From Betaproteobacteria bacterium (GTDB lineage: Bacteria > Pseudomonadota > Gammaproteobacteria > Burkholderiales > SG8-39), in NCBI GenBank assembly GCA_947479645.1, contig CANKAJ010000025.1, positions 1 through 44,621 on the forward strand: a DNA stretch of 44,621 nt. The letters are read 5' to 3'. The translations under genes and the position numbers were made by a program. Positions within the stretch are counted from its first letter, which is position 1. Each line of letters opens with the position of its first letter. Below are positions 16,581 to 24,139 of the stretch, piece after piece. A model generated the notes under the pieces. That model was given only the letters and a program-made list of their open reading frames with translations, searched no databases and had not been told where the DNA came from.

Positions 16581-17006
16581 ATGACGACAGACACCAAGGA
16601 AGTCTCGATGGCGATGAATGAAATCAAGAATTCGCCACTCAACACCTACATCGACTATTGCCGGAAGGGCCAGCTGGCCTATCAGGTCTGCACAGAGGAC
16701 AACACGCCCTTTTTCTATCCGCGTGTGGTCGCCCCGAAAAGCGGCAGCTCCAAGCTGGAATGGCGCGTGAGCCAGGGCCTGGGCACGGTCTACGCTACCA
16801 CCACGGTGACCGACACCAGCAAGGACAAGCCGGCCTACAACGTGGCCATGATTGATCTCGAAGAGGGTTTTCGCATGATGAGCCGTGTCGAGGACATTGC
16901 ATCCGATGAAGTCAAAGTGGGAATGAAAGTGAAAATGCGCATGCATCCCGGTGGTGAAAAGCAGGCTCCCTATCCTGTATTTGTTCCCGTGGGAGGTGGC
17001 AAATGA
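16581..17006 (+). CDS. DUF35 OB-fold protein, zinc ribbon degraded
   Basis: 141 residues from the ATG at 16581, which follows GGAGCAT; an ATG at 16572 is in frame but poorly placed. The layout is that of DUF35 acyl-CoA-associated OB-fold proteins: an N-terminal helix with YCRKGQLAYQ, a ribbon region, then a beta-barrel with GLGTVYATTTV, AYNVAMIDLEEGFRMMSRV and VKVGMKVKMR. Normal relatives have CxxC...CPxC zinc ligands. Here only Cys37 remains (QVCTEDN, then APKSG), so zinc binding is probably lost. The stop overlaps the thiolase start by 4 bases (ATGA), indicating translational coupling. In known systems DUF35 partners form stable complexes with thiolase-fold enzymes such as Ltp2 aldolase. 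Confidence 0.85.
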   Translation: MTTDTKEVSMAMNEIKNSPLNTYIDYCRKGQLAYQVCTEDNTPFFYPRVVAPKSGSSKLEWRVSQGLGTVYATTTVTDTSKDKPAYNVAMIDLEEGFRMMSRVEDIASDEVKVGMKVKMRMHPGGEKQAPYPVFVPVGGGK

Positions 17007-18157
17007 GCGGCCTGAAACGCGGTAGTGTTGCCATCGTCGGTGCGGCCGAGTCGGACCTGGGGCAGGTTGTGCCCGATATGTCACCGGTGGACCTCATGGC
17101 GCAGGCAACCATGCGGGCGCTGGATGACTGCGGTCTGAAGCTCTCGGATGTGGACGGCGTGTTTGCCGCCGCCAGCCAGTTATCCATGGCCACGGTGGAC
17201 ATCTGCGAATACCTGGACATACAGCCAAAATATCAGGACTCCACGCGTATCGGCGGGTCGGCCTTCATGTCGCTGTTGGCGCATGCGCACCTGGCATTGC
17301 AGCAAGGCCTGTGCAATGTCGCGATGATCACCTACGGCAGCACGCAGCGCAGCGTCACGCGCGCCGCCGCTTCCCCGCGCGAAAACGTCTATTACGAGAC
17401 GACTTACCGTCCACGCCTGCCGGTCAGTGCCTACGCGCTGGCCGCCAGTCGCCACATGGCGCAATTCGGCACGACGCGCGAGCAGATCGCCGAGGTAGCG
17501 GTGTCGGCGCGCAAGTGGGCGCTGCTCAATCCGCGCGCCTGGGAGAAGGATCCTCTGACCATCGAAGGCGTCATCAATGCGCGTCCGGTCAGCAGCCCGT
17601 TCACGGTGCGCGATTGCTGTCTCGTCAACGACGGCGGCGGCGCCATCATCGTGACCACGGCCGAGCGCGCCAAGAGCCTGAAGAAGAAGCCGGCCTACGT
17701 GCTGGGCGTGGGTGAATGCATGAGTCACCGCAACATCTCGAGCATGCCCGACTTCACCGTGACGGGTGCCGCCGTATCCGGCCCGCAGGCGTTCCAGATG
17801 GCCGGCCTCAAGCCCGCCGACGTCGACGTGCTCGGACTGTACGATGCCTTCACCATCAACCCCATCCTGTTCCTGGAAGACCTGGGTTTCTGTCCCAAGG
17901 GCGAGGGCGGGCGTTTCGTCGAAGGCGGGCGCATCGCACCCGGCGGCGAACTGGCGGTGAATACCAGCGGTGGCGGCCTGTCCTATTGCCACCCGGGCAT
18001 GTACGGTCTGATGATCCTGATTGAGCAGGTTCGCCAGGTGCGCGGCGAAGCCGGCAAGCGCCAGGTCAAGGACTGCAATATCTCGCTGGCCCACGGCAAC
18101 GGCGGCGTGCTGTCCACGCAGTGCACGGCGATTCTGGGCAGCGAAGCGACGCTCTGA
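17003..18157 (+). CDS. Thiolase-fold protein (SCPx/Ltp-like), catalytic Cys not seen
   Basis: 384 residues overlapping the DUF35 gene. It has the thiolase N-domain (VAIVGAAESDLG, ATMRALDDCGLKLSDVDGVF), the middle VRDCCLVNDGGGAIIVTT, LKPADVDVLGLYDAFTINPILFLEDLGF and NTSGGGLSYCHPGMYG, containing the conserved His. Where degradative thiolases have the nucleophile (x-CASG-x), this protein reads TRIGGSAF at residues 81-88, so Cys-based Claisen chemistry is unlikely. That pattern, together with a DUF35 partner, is typical of lipid-transfer-protein thiolases such as the Ltp2 retro-aldolase that trims CoA-linked side chains. I infer C-C cleavage or a related CoA reaction after activation by the ligase. 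A long hairpin follows the stop. Confidence 0.85.
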   Translation: MSGLKRGSVAIVGAAESDLGQVVPDMSPVDLMAQATMRALDDCGLKLSDVDGVFAAASQLSMATVDICEYLDIQPKYQDSTRIGGSAFMSLLAHAHLALQQGLCNVAMITYGSTQRSVTRAAASPRENVYYETTYRPRLPVSAYALAASRHMAQFGTTREQIAEVAVSARKWALLNPRAWEKDPLTIEGVINARPVSSPFTVRDCCLVNDGGGAIIVTTAERAKSLKKKPAYVLGVGECMSHRNISSMPDFTVTGAAVSGPQAFQMAGLKPADVDVLGLYDAFTINPILFLEDLGFCPKGEGGRFVEGGRIAPGGELAVNTSGGGLSYCHPGMYGLMILIEQVRQVRGEAGKRQVKDCNISLAHGNGGVLSTQCTAILGSEATL

Positions 18158-18175
18158 CCGCCTCGCTCGTTATTC

Positions 18176-18225
18176 CCGGGAACGCATCGCGTCATCGCAA
18201 TAGTCGATGCGCGATGCGTTCCCGG
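18176..18225 (+). terminator. Long hairpin after the thiolase gene
   Basis: CCGGGAACGCATCGCG (18176-18191) is perfectly complementary to 18210-18225. After a one-base bulge, CATCG/CGATG extends the stem by 5 bp, leaving a 7-base loop. It starts 18 bases after the thiolase stop and before the Bug array. There is no clear T-tract, so it may act as a terminator or as an mRNA 3' stabiliser. Confidence 0.6.
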
Positions 18226-18346
18226 CACGTTGTAGACATTGTTTGATATTGTGAGCGGGTACGCGTTGGAGGGTTGAAGAAGAAATGCGGCGGAGTGGAG
18301 CCGCGCCGGGTCTTAAACCCCATAAACCTGAGGGAAGGGGAAAGCC

Positions 18347-19318
18347 ATGTTGCTCCGTACCGTTGCCTGTCTGCTTGCACTGGGATGTGTTGGCCATGCG
18401 CTGGCGCAAAGTGGCGCCTATCCGGCCAAGCCCATTCGTGTCCTGGTGCCCTACGCGCCGGGTGGGGGCGCCGATGTGATGAGCCGGCCGGTGTTCCAGA
18501 AATTGAGCGAAGTGCTGGGGCAGCAGTTGCTGGCCGACAATCGCGGCAGCGCCGGTGGCATCATCGCCGTGGAACTGGCGGCAAAGGCCGCACCCGATGG
18601 TTACACCCTGTTGCTTGGATCGGGCAGCACCCAGGCTATCAATCCCAGCCTGTTTACCAACCTGCCATACGAATCGCCGAAAGACTTTGCCCCGATCACG
18701 CTGTTCGTGAATGCACCATTGGTGCTGGTGGCGAACAGCAAATTCCCGGCGCGCACCATCATGGATGTGATTGCCTACGGCAAGGCAAACCCCGGAAAAA
18801 TCAATTTCGGTTCGGCCGGCAGCAGCATCGGCCTGTTGTCGATCGAGTTGTTGCAGTTGATGAGCGGAATCAAGGTCCAGCATATTCCCTACAAGGGCAG
18901 CGGCCCTGCCTTTACGGGGGTGCTGGCCGGCGATGTAGACATGTTCCTCGTGAATATCGGTGTGGTTGCCTCTGCCCTGAAAGATGGCCGTGTGCGTGCG
19001 ATCGGCAATGGCGGGTTGCAGCGGCTGCAGGCAATCCCGGATGTGCCGACCATCGACGAGTCCGGCTTGAAAGGATATGAGTCCGGCTCCTGGTATGGCC
19101 TGATGGCGCCGGCCGGCACGCCCCGCGCCATCATCGACAGGCTGAATGCCGAGTCGGTGAAAATTCTGAAGTCGCCGGAAATGACCAACCGCTTCAACAT
19201 CGAGGGCGCCTATGCTGTGGCCAATACGCCGGAGCAGTTTTCCGAGTTGATCCGCAGGGAAATTGCGATGTGGGCCAAGGTGGTCAAGAGCGCAGGCATT
19301 CAACCGCAGCCGCTGTGA
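18347..19318 (+). CDS. Bug/TctC solute-binding protein, array A copy 1
   Basis: 323 residues; the ATG follows GGGAAGGGGAAAGCC. The signal peptide MLLRTVACLLALGCVGHALAQ precedes AYPAKPIRVLVPYAPGGGADV. The family pattern is complete: DNRGSAGG, PDGYTLLLGS, PGKINFGSAGSS, VQHIPYKGSGPAF, LQAIPDVPTIDESGL. Bug proteins are periplasmic binding proteins of tripartite tricarboxylate transporters that trap small, often carboxylated, ligands in a two-lobed cleft. No membrane subunit is encoded nearby, so it must use a distant TctAB, act in sensing, or be scavenging-only. It most resembles the next gene (both have SGSWYG or TGSWYG then APAGTPRAII), consistent with tandem duplication. Confidence 0.92.
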   Translation: MLLRTVACLLALGCVGHALAQSGAYPAKPIRVLVPYAPGGGADVMSRPVFQKLSEVLGQQLLADNRGSAGGIIAVELAAKAAPDGYTLLLGSGSTQAINPSLFTNLPYESPKDFAPITLFVNAPLVLVANSKFPARTIMDVIAYGKANPGKINFGSAGSSIGLLSIELLQLMSGIKVQHIPYKGSGPAFTGVLAGDVDMFLVNIGVVASALKDGRVRAIGNGGLQRLQAIPDVPTIDESGLKGYESGSWYGLMAPAGTPRAIIDRLNAESVKILKSPEMTNRFNIEGAYAVANTPEQFSELIRREIAMWAKVVKSAGIQPQPL

Positions 19319-19358
19319 GGCAGGTTCTTCTCAACGCAAACCAACCGGGAAATTACGC

Positions 19359-20336
19359 ATGCTGATACGCACCTTGACTTGCCTGCTGGCTGCATCGACA
19401 TTGATGGTGACGCAAGCCCTGGCGCAGAGCAGCAACTATCCCAGCAAGCAGATCCGCGTGCTGGTGCCCTATGCGCCGGGTGGCGGCACCGATCTGCTGG
19501 CCCGCCCGGTGACCCAGAAGCTGGGTGAAGTCCTGAAAGTTTCGGTCGTCTATGACAATCGCGGCGGTGGTGGCGGCATCCTGGCCACCGAACTGGTCGC
19601 CAAAGCAGCTCCCGATGGCTATACCTTGCTGATCGGCGCCACCGGCTCGCACACGGTGAACCCGGTGATCTTCACGAAATTGCCCTTTGACCCGATCAAG
19701 GATTTCGCGCCGATCACCATCATGGGCTTTGCGCCGAATATTCTGGTGGCCAATGCCAAATTCGCGCCCCATAGCGTGTCGGAACTGATTGCCTATGCCA
19801 AGGCCAATCCGGGCAAGGTAAATTTCGGCTCGGCGGGCAGCGGCTCGGCGCAATTGCAACTGGAATTGTTTCAGCAGATGGCCGGCGTGAAGATGCTGCT
19901 GGTGCCGTACAAGGGTACCGGACCTTCATTTACCGCCCTGCTGGCGGGTGAAGTGGACGTACTGCTGTCCGCGGCCGGTGTGATCGCGGGGGCAATGAAA
20001 GAGGGGCGCGTGCGTGCACTGGCGCAGACGGGCATGCAACGGCTGCCGGCTCTGCCCGATGTGCCGACCATCAATGAGTCGGGCCTGCCCGGCTATGACA
20101 CCGGGTCCTGGTACGGTGTGCTGGCGCCCGCGGGCACGCCCCGGGCGATCATCACCACGCTGAACACCGAACTGGTCAAGATACTGCGTCAGCCCGACAT
20201 TGCTGTGCGTTATTCCGCCGATGGCGCTTATCCCATCGGCAATACGCCGGAGCAGTTTGCCGAGCAAATCCGGAGCGATCTTGAAAAATGGACGCGGGTT
20301 GCCAAAGCGGCAGGCATGAAACCCGAGTCGCTCTAG
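19359..20336 (+). CDS. Bug/TctC solute-binding protein, array A copy 2
   Basis: 325 residues from the ATG at 19359, placed at the signal peptide MLIRTLTCLLAASTLMVTQA (cleavage after ALAQ). An upstream in-frame extension overlaps the previous gene and lacks a leader. The mature protein starts NYPSKQIRVLVPYAPGGGTDLLAR, and the ligand-loop Asp is present. The motif FNFGFAPNILVANA-like region reads ITIMGFAPNILVANA, close to copies 3 and 4, while the C-terminal half (TGSWYGVLAPAGTPRAIITTL) matches copy 1. The gap to copy 1 is 40 bases, so one transcript is likely. Confidence 0.92.
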   Translation: MLIRTLTCLLAASTLMVTQALAQSSNYPSKQIRVLVPYAPGGGTDLLARPVTQKLGEVLKVSVVYDNRGGGGGILATELVAKAAPDGYTLLIGATGSHTVNPVIFTKLPFDPIKDFAPITIMGFAPNILVANAKFAPHSVSELIAYAKANPGKVNFGSAGSGSAQLQLELFQQMAGVKMLLVPYKGTGPSFTALLAGEVDVLLSAAGVIAGAMKEGRVRALAQTGMQRLPALPDVPTINESGLPGYDTGSWYGVLAPAGTPRAIITTLNTELVKILRQPDIAVRYSADGAYPIGNTPEQFAEQIRSDLEKWTRVAKAAGMKPESL

Positions 20337-20422
20337 CGGCGTTGGTCCGAGTGAGTGTCAACCAGGCCTGCGGAAAGGGTTAAAATCCCCAGTGGATTGC
20401 AACATTACCGAAGGAGAATGCA

Positions 20423-21418
20423 ATGATGTTGACACGTATGCTGGCCGCAGGGCTGAAGGTCACACTTAACGCTTCCGCGATACTCGCGCTGACCGGTGTT
20501 TCCCAGGCTTTTGCGCAAGCCCCCTATCCGAACAAGCCGATCACCTGGATCATTCCCTATGCCCCCGGCGGAGGAACCGACGTGATTGCGCGGCCGCTGT
20601 CCGTGAAGCTGGGCAAGGCGCTGAATCAGACCATCGTGTACGACAACCGTGGCGGTGCCGGTGGCTTTATCGGAGCGGAAGCGGTTTCGCGCGCGACGCC
20701 GGACGGATATACCTTCCTGGTTGCAGCGGGCAATACCCATATCTTCCCGACGCTGCTCTATGACAAAGTCCCGTTTGATCCGGTCAAGGATTTCTCGCCG
20801 GTGACCAACTTTGCAATCATTCCCAACGTGCTGGTGGCCTCGCCGAAATTCCCGGCCAACAACCTGAAGGAATTGGTCGCCTACGGCAAGGCCAACCCCG
20901 GCAAGATCAACTGGGCCTCTTCGGGCAATGGCGCGGGAGGTCACCTGGGCCTGGTGGTGTTTGCCAAGAACACCGGTCTCAAGGTTGAGCACGTTCCGTT
21001 CAAGGGTGCGGGTCTTGCGACCACGTCGGTCATGGCTTCGGAGACTGATCTGCTGCTGGCCAACACCGGTGTATTTGCCGCGCAGATCAGGGCAGGCAAG
21101 TTGAAGGTGCTGGGCGTGGCGGCCAGCAAGCGTCTGGACGCACTTGCCGACGTTCCCACTTTCGCCGAGGCGGGTTTCTCGCTGGAGTCGGCTTCCTTCT
21201 ATGGTCTGATGGCACCGGCCAAGACGCCCCAGCCCATCATCACCAAGATGCACGACGAAATCGTCAAGATCATCAGGACGCCGGACGAGATCAAGCGTAT
21301 TGCGGAAAACGGCGCTTTTCCGGTTGGCGATACGCCGGCGCAGTTTGCGGCCTGGCTGAAAAGCGAAGTGGACAAGTGGGGACCGGTCATCCGGGAAAAC
21401 AACATCAAGGCGGATTAA
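20423..21418 (+). CDS. Bug/TctC solute-binding protein, array A copy 3
   Basis: 331 residues. AAGGAG precedes tandem ATGs at 20423 and 20426. The leader runs to VSQAFAQ, then APYPNKPITWIIPYAPGGGTDVIAR. It differs from copies 1 and 2 in DKVPFDPVKDFSPVTNFAIIPNVLVASP and in the C-terminal VIRENNIKAD, which it shares almost exactly with copy 4. It keeps the whole two-lobe pattern, so it is expected to bind ligand. An 86-base spacer separates it from copy 2. Confidence 0.92.
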   Translation: MMLTRMLAAGLKVTLNASAILALTGVSQAFAQAPYPNKPITWIIPYAPGGGTDVIARPLSVKLGKALNQTIVYDNRGGAGGFIGAEAVSRATPDGYTFLVAAGNTHIFPTLLYDKVPFDPVKDFSPVTNFAIIPNVLVASPKFPANNLKELVAYGKANPGKINWASSGNGAGGHLGLVVFAKNTGLKVEHVPFKGAGLATTSVMASETDLLLANTGVFAAQIRAGKLKVLGVAASKRLDALADVPTFAEAGFSLESASFYGLMAPAKTPQPIITKMHDEIVKIIRTPDEIKRIAENGAFPVGDTPAQFAAWLKSEVDKWGPVIRENNIKAD

Positions 21419-21476
21419 GCAGTCAATTCAGCCGAATGTGAAATAGTTCAAAGCGAGTTTGCGGGGAGATGAGTTG

Positions 21477-22466
21477 GTGATATTCATGCGCAGTAGCGTG
21501 GCAGGGGCAATCGCAGCAGGCGTGGTGGCCCTCTTCGGGGTTTCAACGGTGTTGGCACAAAGCAGTGCCTATCCGAACAAGCCCATGCGCTGGGTGGTGC
21601 CCTATGCAGCCGGTGGCGGCACCGATGTGATTGCCCGTCCCATTGCCAACAAGCTGGGAGAGGTGCTCGGCCAGCCGGTCATCTATGACAATCGTGGCGG
21701 CGGGAGCGGCTTGATTGCCGGAGAATTTGTTGCACGCTCCGCGCCCGATGGCTATACCTTCCTCGTTGCCGCGAACAACACCAATGTGTTTGCGACCCTG
21801 TTTTTTGACAAGGTGCCTTTCGATCCGGTCAAGGATTTCGCGCCGATTACCAATTTTGCAGTCCTGCCCAATATTCTGGTTGCCAACACCCGCTTTCCGG
21901 TCAAATCAGTCGCGGAACTGGTGACCTATGCAAAGGCGAACCCCGGCAAACTGAACGCAGCCTCGTCCGGCAGCGGCTCGGGTGGCCACCTGGCGCAGGT
22001 CGTGCTGGCGCAGATGGCTGGCTACAAGTTCGTGCATGTGCCTTTCAAGGGGGCCGGTCCTGCGGCCAACGCACTGCTTGCCGGGGACTGTGATGTACTG
22101 TTTTCCAACACCGGCGTGTTCCTTCCTCATATCAAGGCAGGCAAACTGCGCGTGCTGGGTGTGGCCGGCAACAAGCGGCTGACGGTGCTGCCCGATGCAC
22201 CGCTGTTTTCCGAGATTGGATTCCCGGGATTGGAAGTCACGTCATTTTACGGTTTGATGGCACCGGCCGGCACACCTGCGGCGATCATCCGCATGCAGCG
22301 TGATGCGCTGGTGAAGATCGTTCACTCGCCGGACACGCTGGCGCGATTTGCTGCTGACGGGGCCTATGCGATTGGCAACACGCCAGAGCAGTTTGCCGAA
22401 GAGCTCAGGGTTGAAGTGGCAAGGTGGTCGAAGGTCATCAAGGAAAACAACATCAAGGCCGATTAG
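21477..22466 (+). CDS. Bug/TctC solute-binding protein, array A copy 4
   Basis: 329 residues from the GTG at 21477, chosen because GGGGAG lies 8 bases upstream. An ATG at 21486 is the alternative, spaced 17 bases from it. The leader FMRSSVAGAIAAGVVALFG ends near VLAQ, then YPNKPMRWVVPYAAGGGTDVIAR. It is the sister of copy 3: DKVPFDPVKDFAPITNFAVLPNILVANT, SFYGLMAPAGTPAAII and VIKENNIKAD are shared or nearly so. It is the last member of the four-gene array and is followed by a short GC-rich hairpin. Confidence 0.92.
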   Translation: MIFMRSSVAGAIAAGVVALFGVSTVLAQSSAYPNKPMRWVVPYAAGGGTDVIARPIANKLGEVLGQPVIYDNRGGGSGLIAGEFVARSAPDGYTFLVAANNTNVFATLFFDKVPFDPVKDFAPITNFAVLPNILVANTRFPVKSVAELVTYAKANPGKLNAASSGSGSGGHLAQVVLAQMAGYKFVHVPFKGAGPAANALLAGDCDVLFSNTGVFLPHIKAGKLRVLGVAGNKRLTVLPDAPLFSEIGFPGLEVTSFYGLMAPAGTPAAIIRMQRDALVKIVHSPDTLARFAADGAYAIGNTPEQFAEELRVEVARWSKVIKENNIKAD

Positions 22467-22476
22467 TGGCGGGCCT

Positions 22477-22491
22477 GCGCCGTGACGGCGC
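22477..22491 (+). terminator. Short GC hairpin after Bug array A
   Basis: GCGCCG (22477-22482) pairs with CGGCGC (22486-22491) across a TGA loop, 10 bases after the stop of the fourth Bug gene. There is no T-tract, so termination is only a possibility. Confidence 0.3.
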
Positions 22492-22636
22492 GCCTGGAAA
22501 GACGCGAAGTTCGGGCGTCAAGGTTCGGGAGACACGGTTCCAGCGACAAGGCCATGGCGTCGCGCTATCCGGCGATTCGCCATCACGGTATAGACGACAT
22601 TGACAATATGACGATATTGAACGGGGGAAGCCAATC

Positions 22637-24058
22637 ATGGAAGCAGCATTGCGCAAGGAAGCAGTCAGTCAAAATCAGTCCGCCGCCGGTCAGGCCGCGG
22701 TGTCGCGTGGCGAACAGATTGCGAAATACATCGCCACGGCGCGCCAGCGCAGCATCCCGCCCGAGGTTCTGAACGCGGCGAAGTTCACGCTGGTGGACTA
22801 CATGGGTGTGTCCGTCGGTGCCTACTACGATGCGCCGGCCATTCCGACCCGCAAGACTGCACTGTCCTGGAATGCCCAGGGTAATGCCCGCATGTACCTG
22901 GACAAGCAGACCACGCCGCCGCTGGCCGCGCTGGTGAACGGCACCATGGCGCACTGCATGGACTATGACGATGCCCATACCGGCGGCGCCGGCCATGCCA
23001 GCGCGCCGCTGTGGGCGGCCACCCTGGCCATGGCCGAGCACGTTGGCGCGAGCGAACAGGAAACCATCGTGGCCTTCCTCACCGGCTTCGAGGTCATGAC
23101 CAAACTCGGTGGCGGCGGCATCGAAGGCATGGGCCGCACCACGGCGCGTCGCGGCTTTCATCCCACGCCGATTTACGGCACGCCCGGTTGCGCCGCTGCA
23201 GCCAGCGTGCTGCTGAAGCTGGACGAGAAAAAAGCGGCCTATGCCATGGGTGTGGCAGCCACCACCGCTGGCGGCCTGGTCGGCTCGTTTGGTACGCACT
23301 CCAAACCCTTTCATGCCGGCATGGCCGCCATGGACGGCGTGCATGCCGCGATGCTGGCCTCCAATGGCTTCGAATCGGCCACCACCCTGTACGAAAAGGA
23401 CAAGGGGCTGATCGATGCCATTATCCAGAACAAGCCCGACACGCTGGTTATTCCGCCCATGGAATTCGACAACTGGGAAATCCTGCTCAACGGTTACAAG
23501 CCTTATGCCTGCTGTCGCGCCACCCATTCGTCTTCACAGGCGGCTCGCTCCATCGCCGCCCGAGTGGGCATGCGCAAGATCAAGCGCGTGGTGGCCAAGG
23601 TGCACAAGAACGCCGTGGTCACCGCCGGCAAGATGAATCCCAAGACACCGCTGGAATGCAAGTTCAGCGTGCCCTTTTGCATCGCCATGGCCCTGCGCGG
23701 TTATGCGCTGGTTGCGCCGGACTTCAACGTAAACACGCTCAAGGACAAATCGGTCTCCGAGATCGTGCCAATCGTGGAAGTGGTGCCGGTGGATGCGCAG
23801 CCCCAGCATGAGGCTTATCTGGACGTGTGGATGGAAGACGGCGAACACATTCAGGCGGTCACCGAAATCGTCATCGGTCATCCGAAGAATCCGATGAGCT
23901 GGGACGATCAGCATACCAAGTTTACTGCGCTGGTGAAGCCGATCATGGGTGCCGAGAAGGCCGAGCGGCTCTATCAGGCACTGCGACAGATCGAGAAGCC
24001 GGGCACGCTAAAGACCGTGTTCGAATTGCTGGCTTCATCACCGCTGCCGCAGCAATAA
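22637..24058 (+). CDS. MmgE/PrpD family protein, copy 1
   Basis: 473 residues; GGGGGAAG precedes the ATG. It belongs to the 2-methylcitrate dehydratase / cis-aconitate decarboxylase / epimerase superfamily of cytoplasmic enzymes acting on di- and tricarboxylates. Residues matching the family active site are present: DYDDAH (about 109-114), His in RRGFHPT (about 175) and HSKPFH with Lys about 223. The helical core and lid (YKPYACCRATHSS, LECKFSVPFCIAMAL, DVWMEDGEHIQAVTEIVIGHP) are complete. The neighbour at 24140 is a close paralogue of identical length. Dehydration, decarboxylation and epimerisation are all possible. The Bug genes on either side suggest its substrate is an imported carboxylate. 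Confidence 0.9.
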   Translation: MEAALRKEAVSQNQSAAGQAAVSRGEQIAKYIATARQRSIPPEVLNAAKFTLVDYMGVSVGAYYDAPAIPTRKTALSWNAQGNARMYLDKQTTPPLAALVNGTMAHCMDYDDAHTGGAGHASAPLWAATLAMAEHVGASEQETIVAFLTGFEVMTKLGGGGIEGMGRTTARRGFHPTPIYGTPGCAAAASVLLKLDEKKAAYAMGVAATTAGGLVGSFGTHSKPFHAGMAAMDGVHAAMLASNGFESATTLYEKDKGLIDAIIQNKPDTLVIPPMEFDNWEILLNGYKPYACCRATHSSSQAARSIAARVGMRKIKRVVAKVHKNAVVTAGKMNPKTPLECKFSVPFCIAMALRGYALVAPDFNVNTLKDKSVSEIVPIVEVVPVDAQPQHEAYLDVWMEDGEHIQAVTEIVIGHPKNPMSWDDQHTKFTALVKPIMGAEKAERLYQALRQIEKPGTLKTVFELLASSPLPQQ

Positions 24059-24073
24059 GCACAGGCATCATCG

Positions 24074-24098
24074 ACGCCCCGATGCCTCGGGGCGTTTT
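24074..24098 (+). terminator. Intrinsic terminator after PrpD copy 1
   Basis: ACGCCCCG (24074-24081) and CGGGGCGT (24088-24095) form an 8-bp stem with a 6-base loop, followed by TTT then CATTT. It starts 16 bases after the stop and is the most typical Rho-independent terminator in the window, so the two PrpD genes may be separately tuned. Confidence 0.75.
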
Positions 24099-24139
24099 CA
24101 TTTCCTGAACCGCATTCATATCGAAAGACGGAGCACACC

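Noticed and set aside
22590..22620. TTGACA at about 22598 as a promoter for PrpD copy 1
   Set aside because: No -10 box fits at a normal spacing before the ribosome site.
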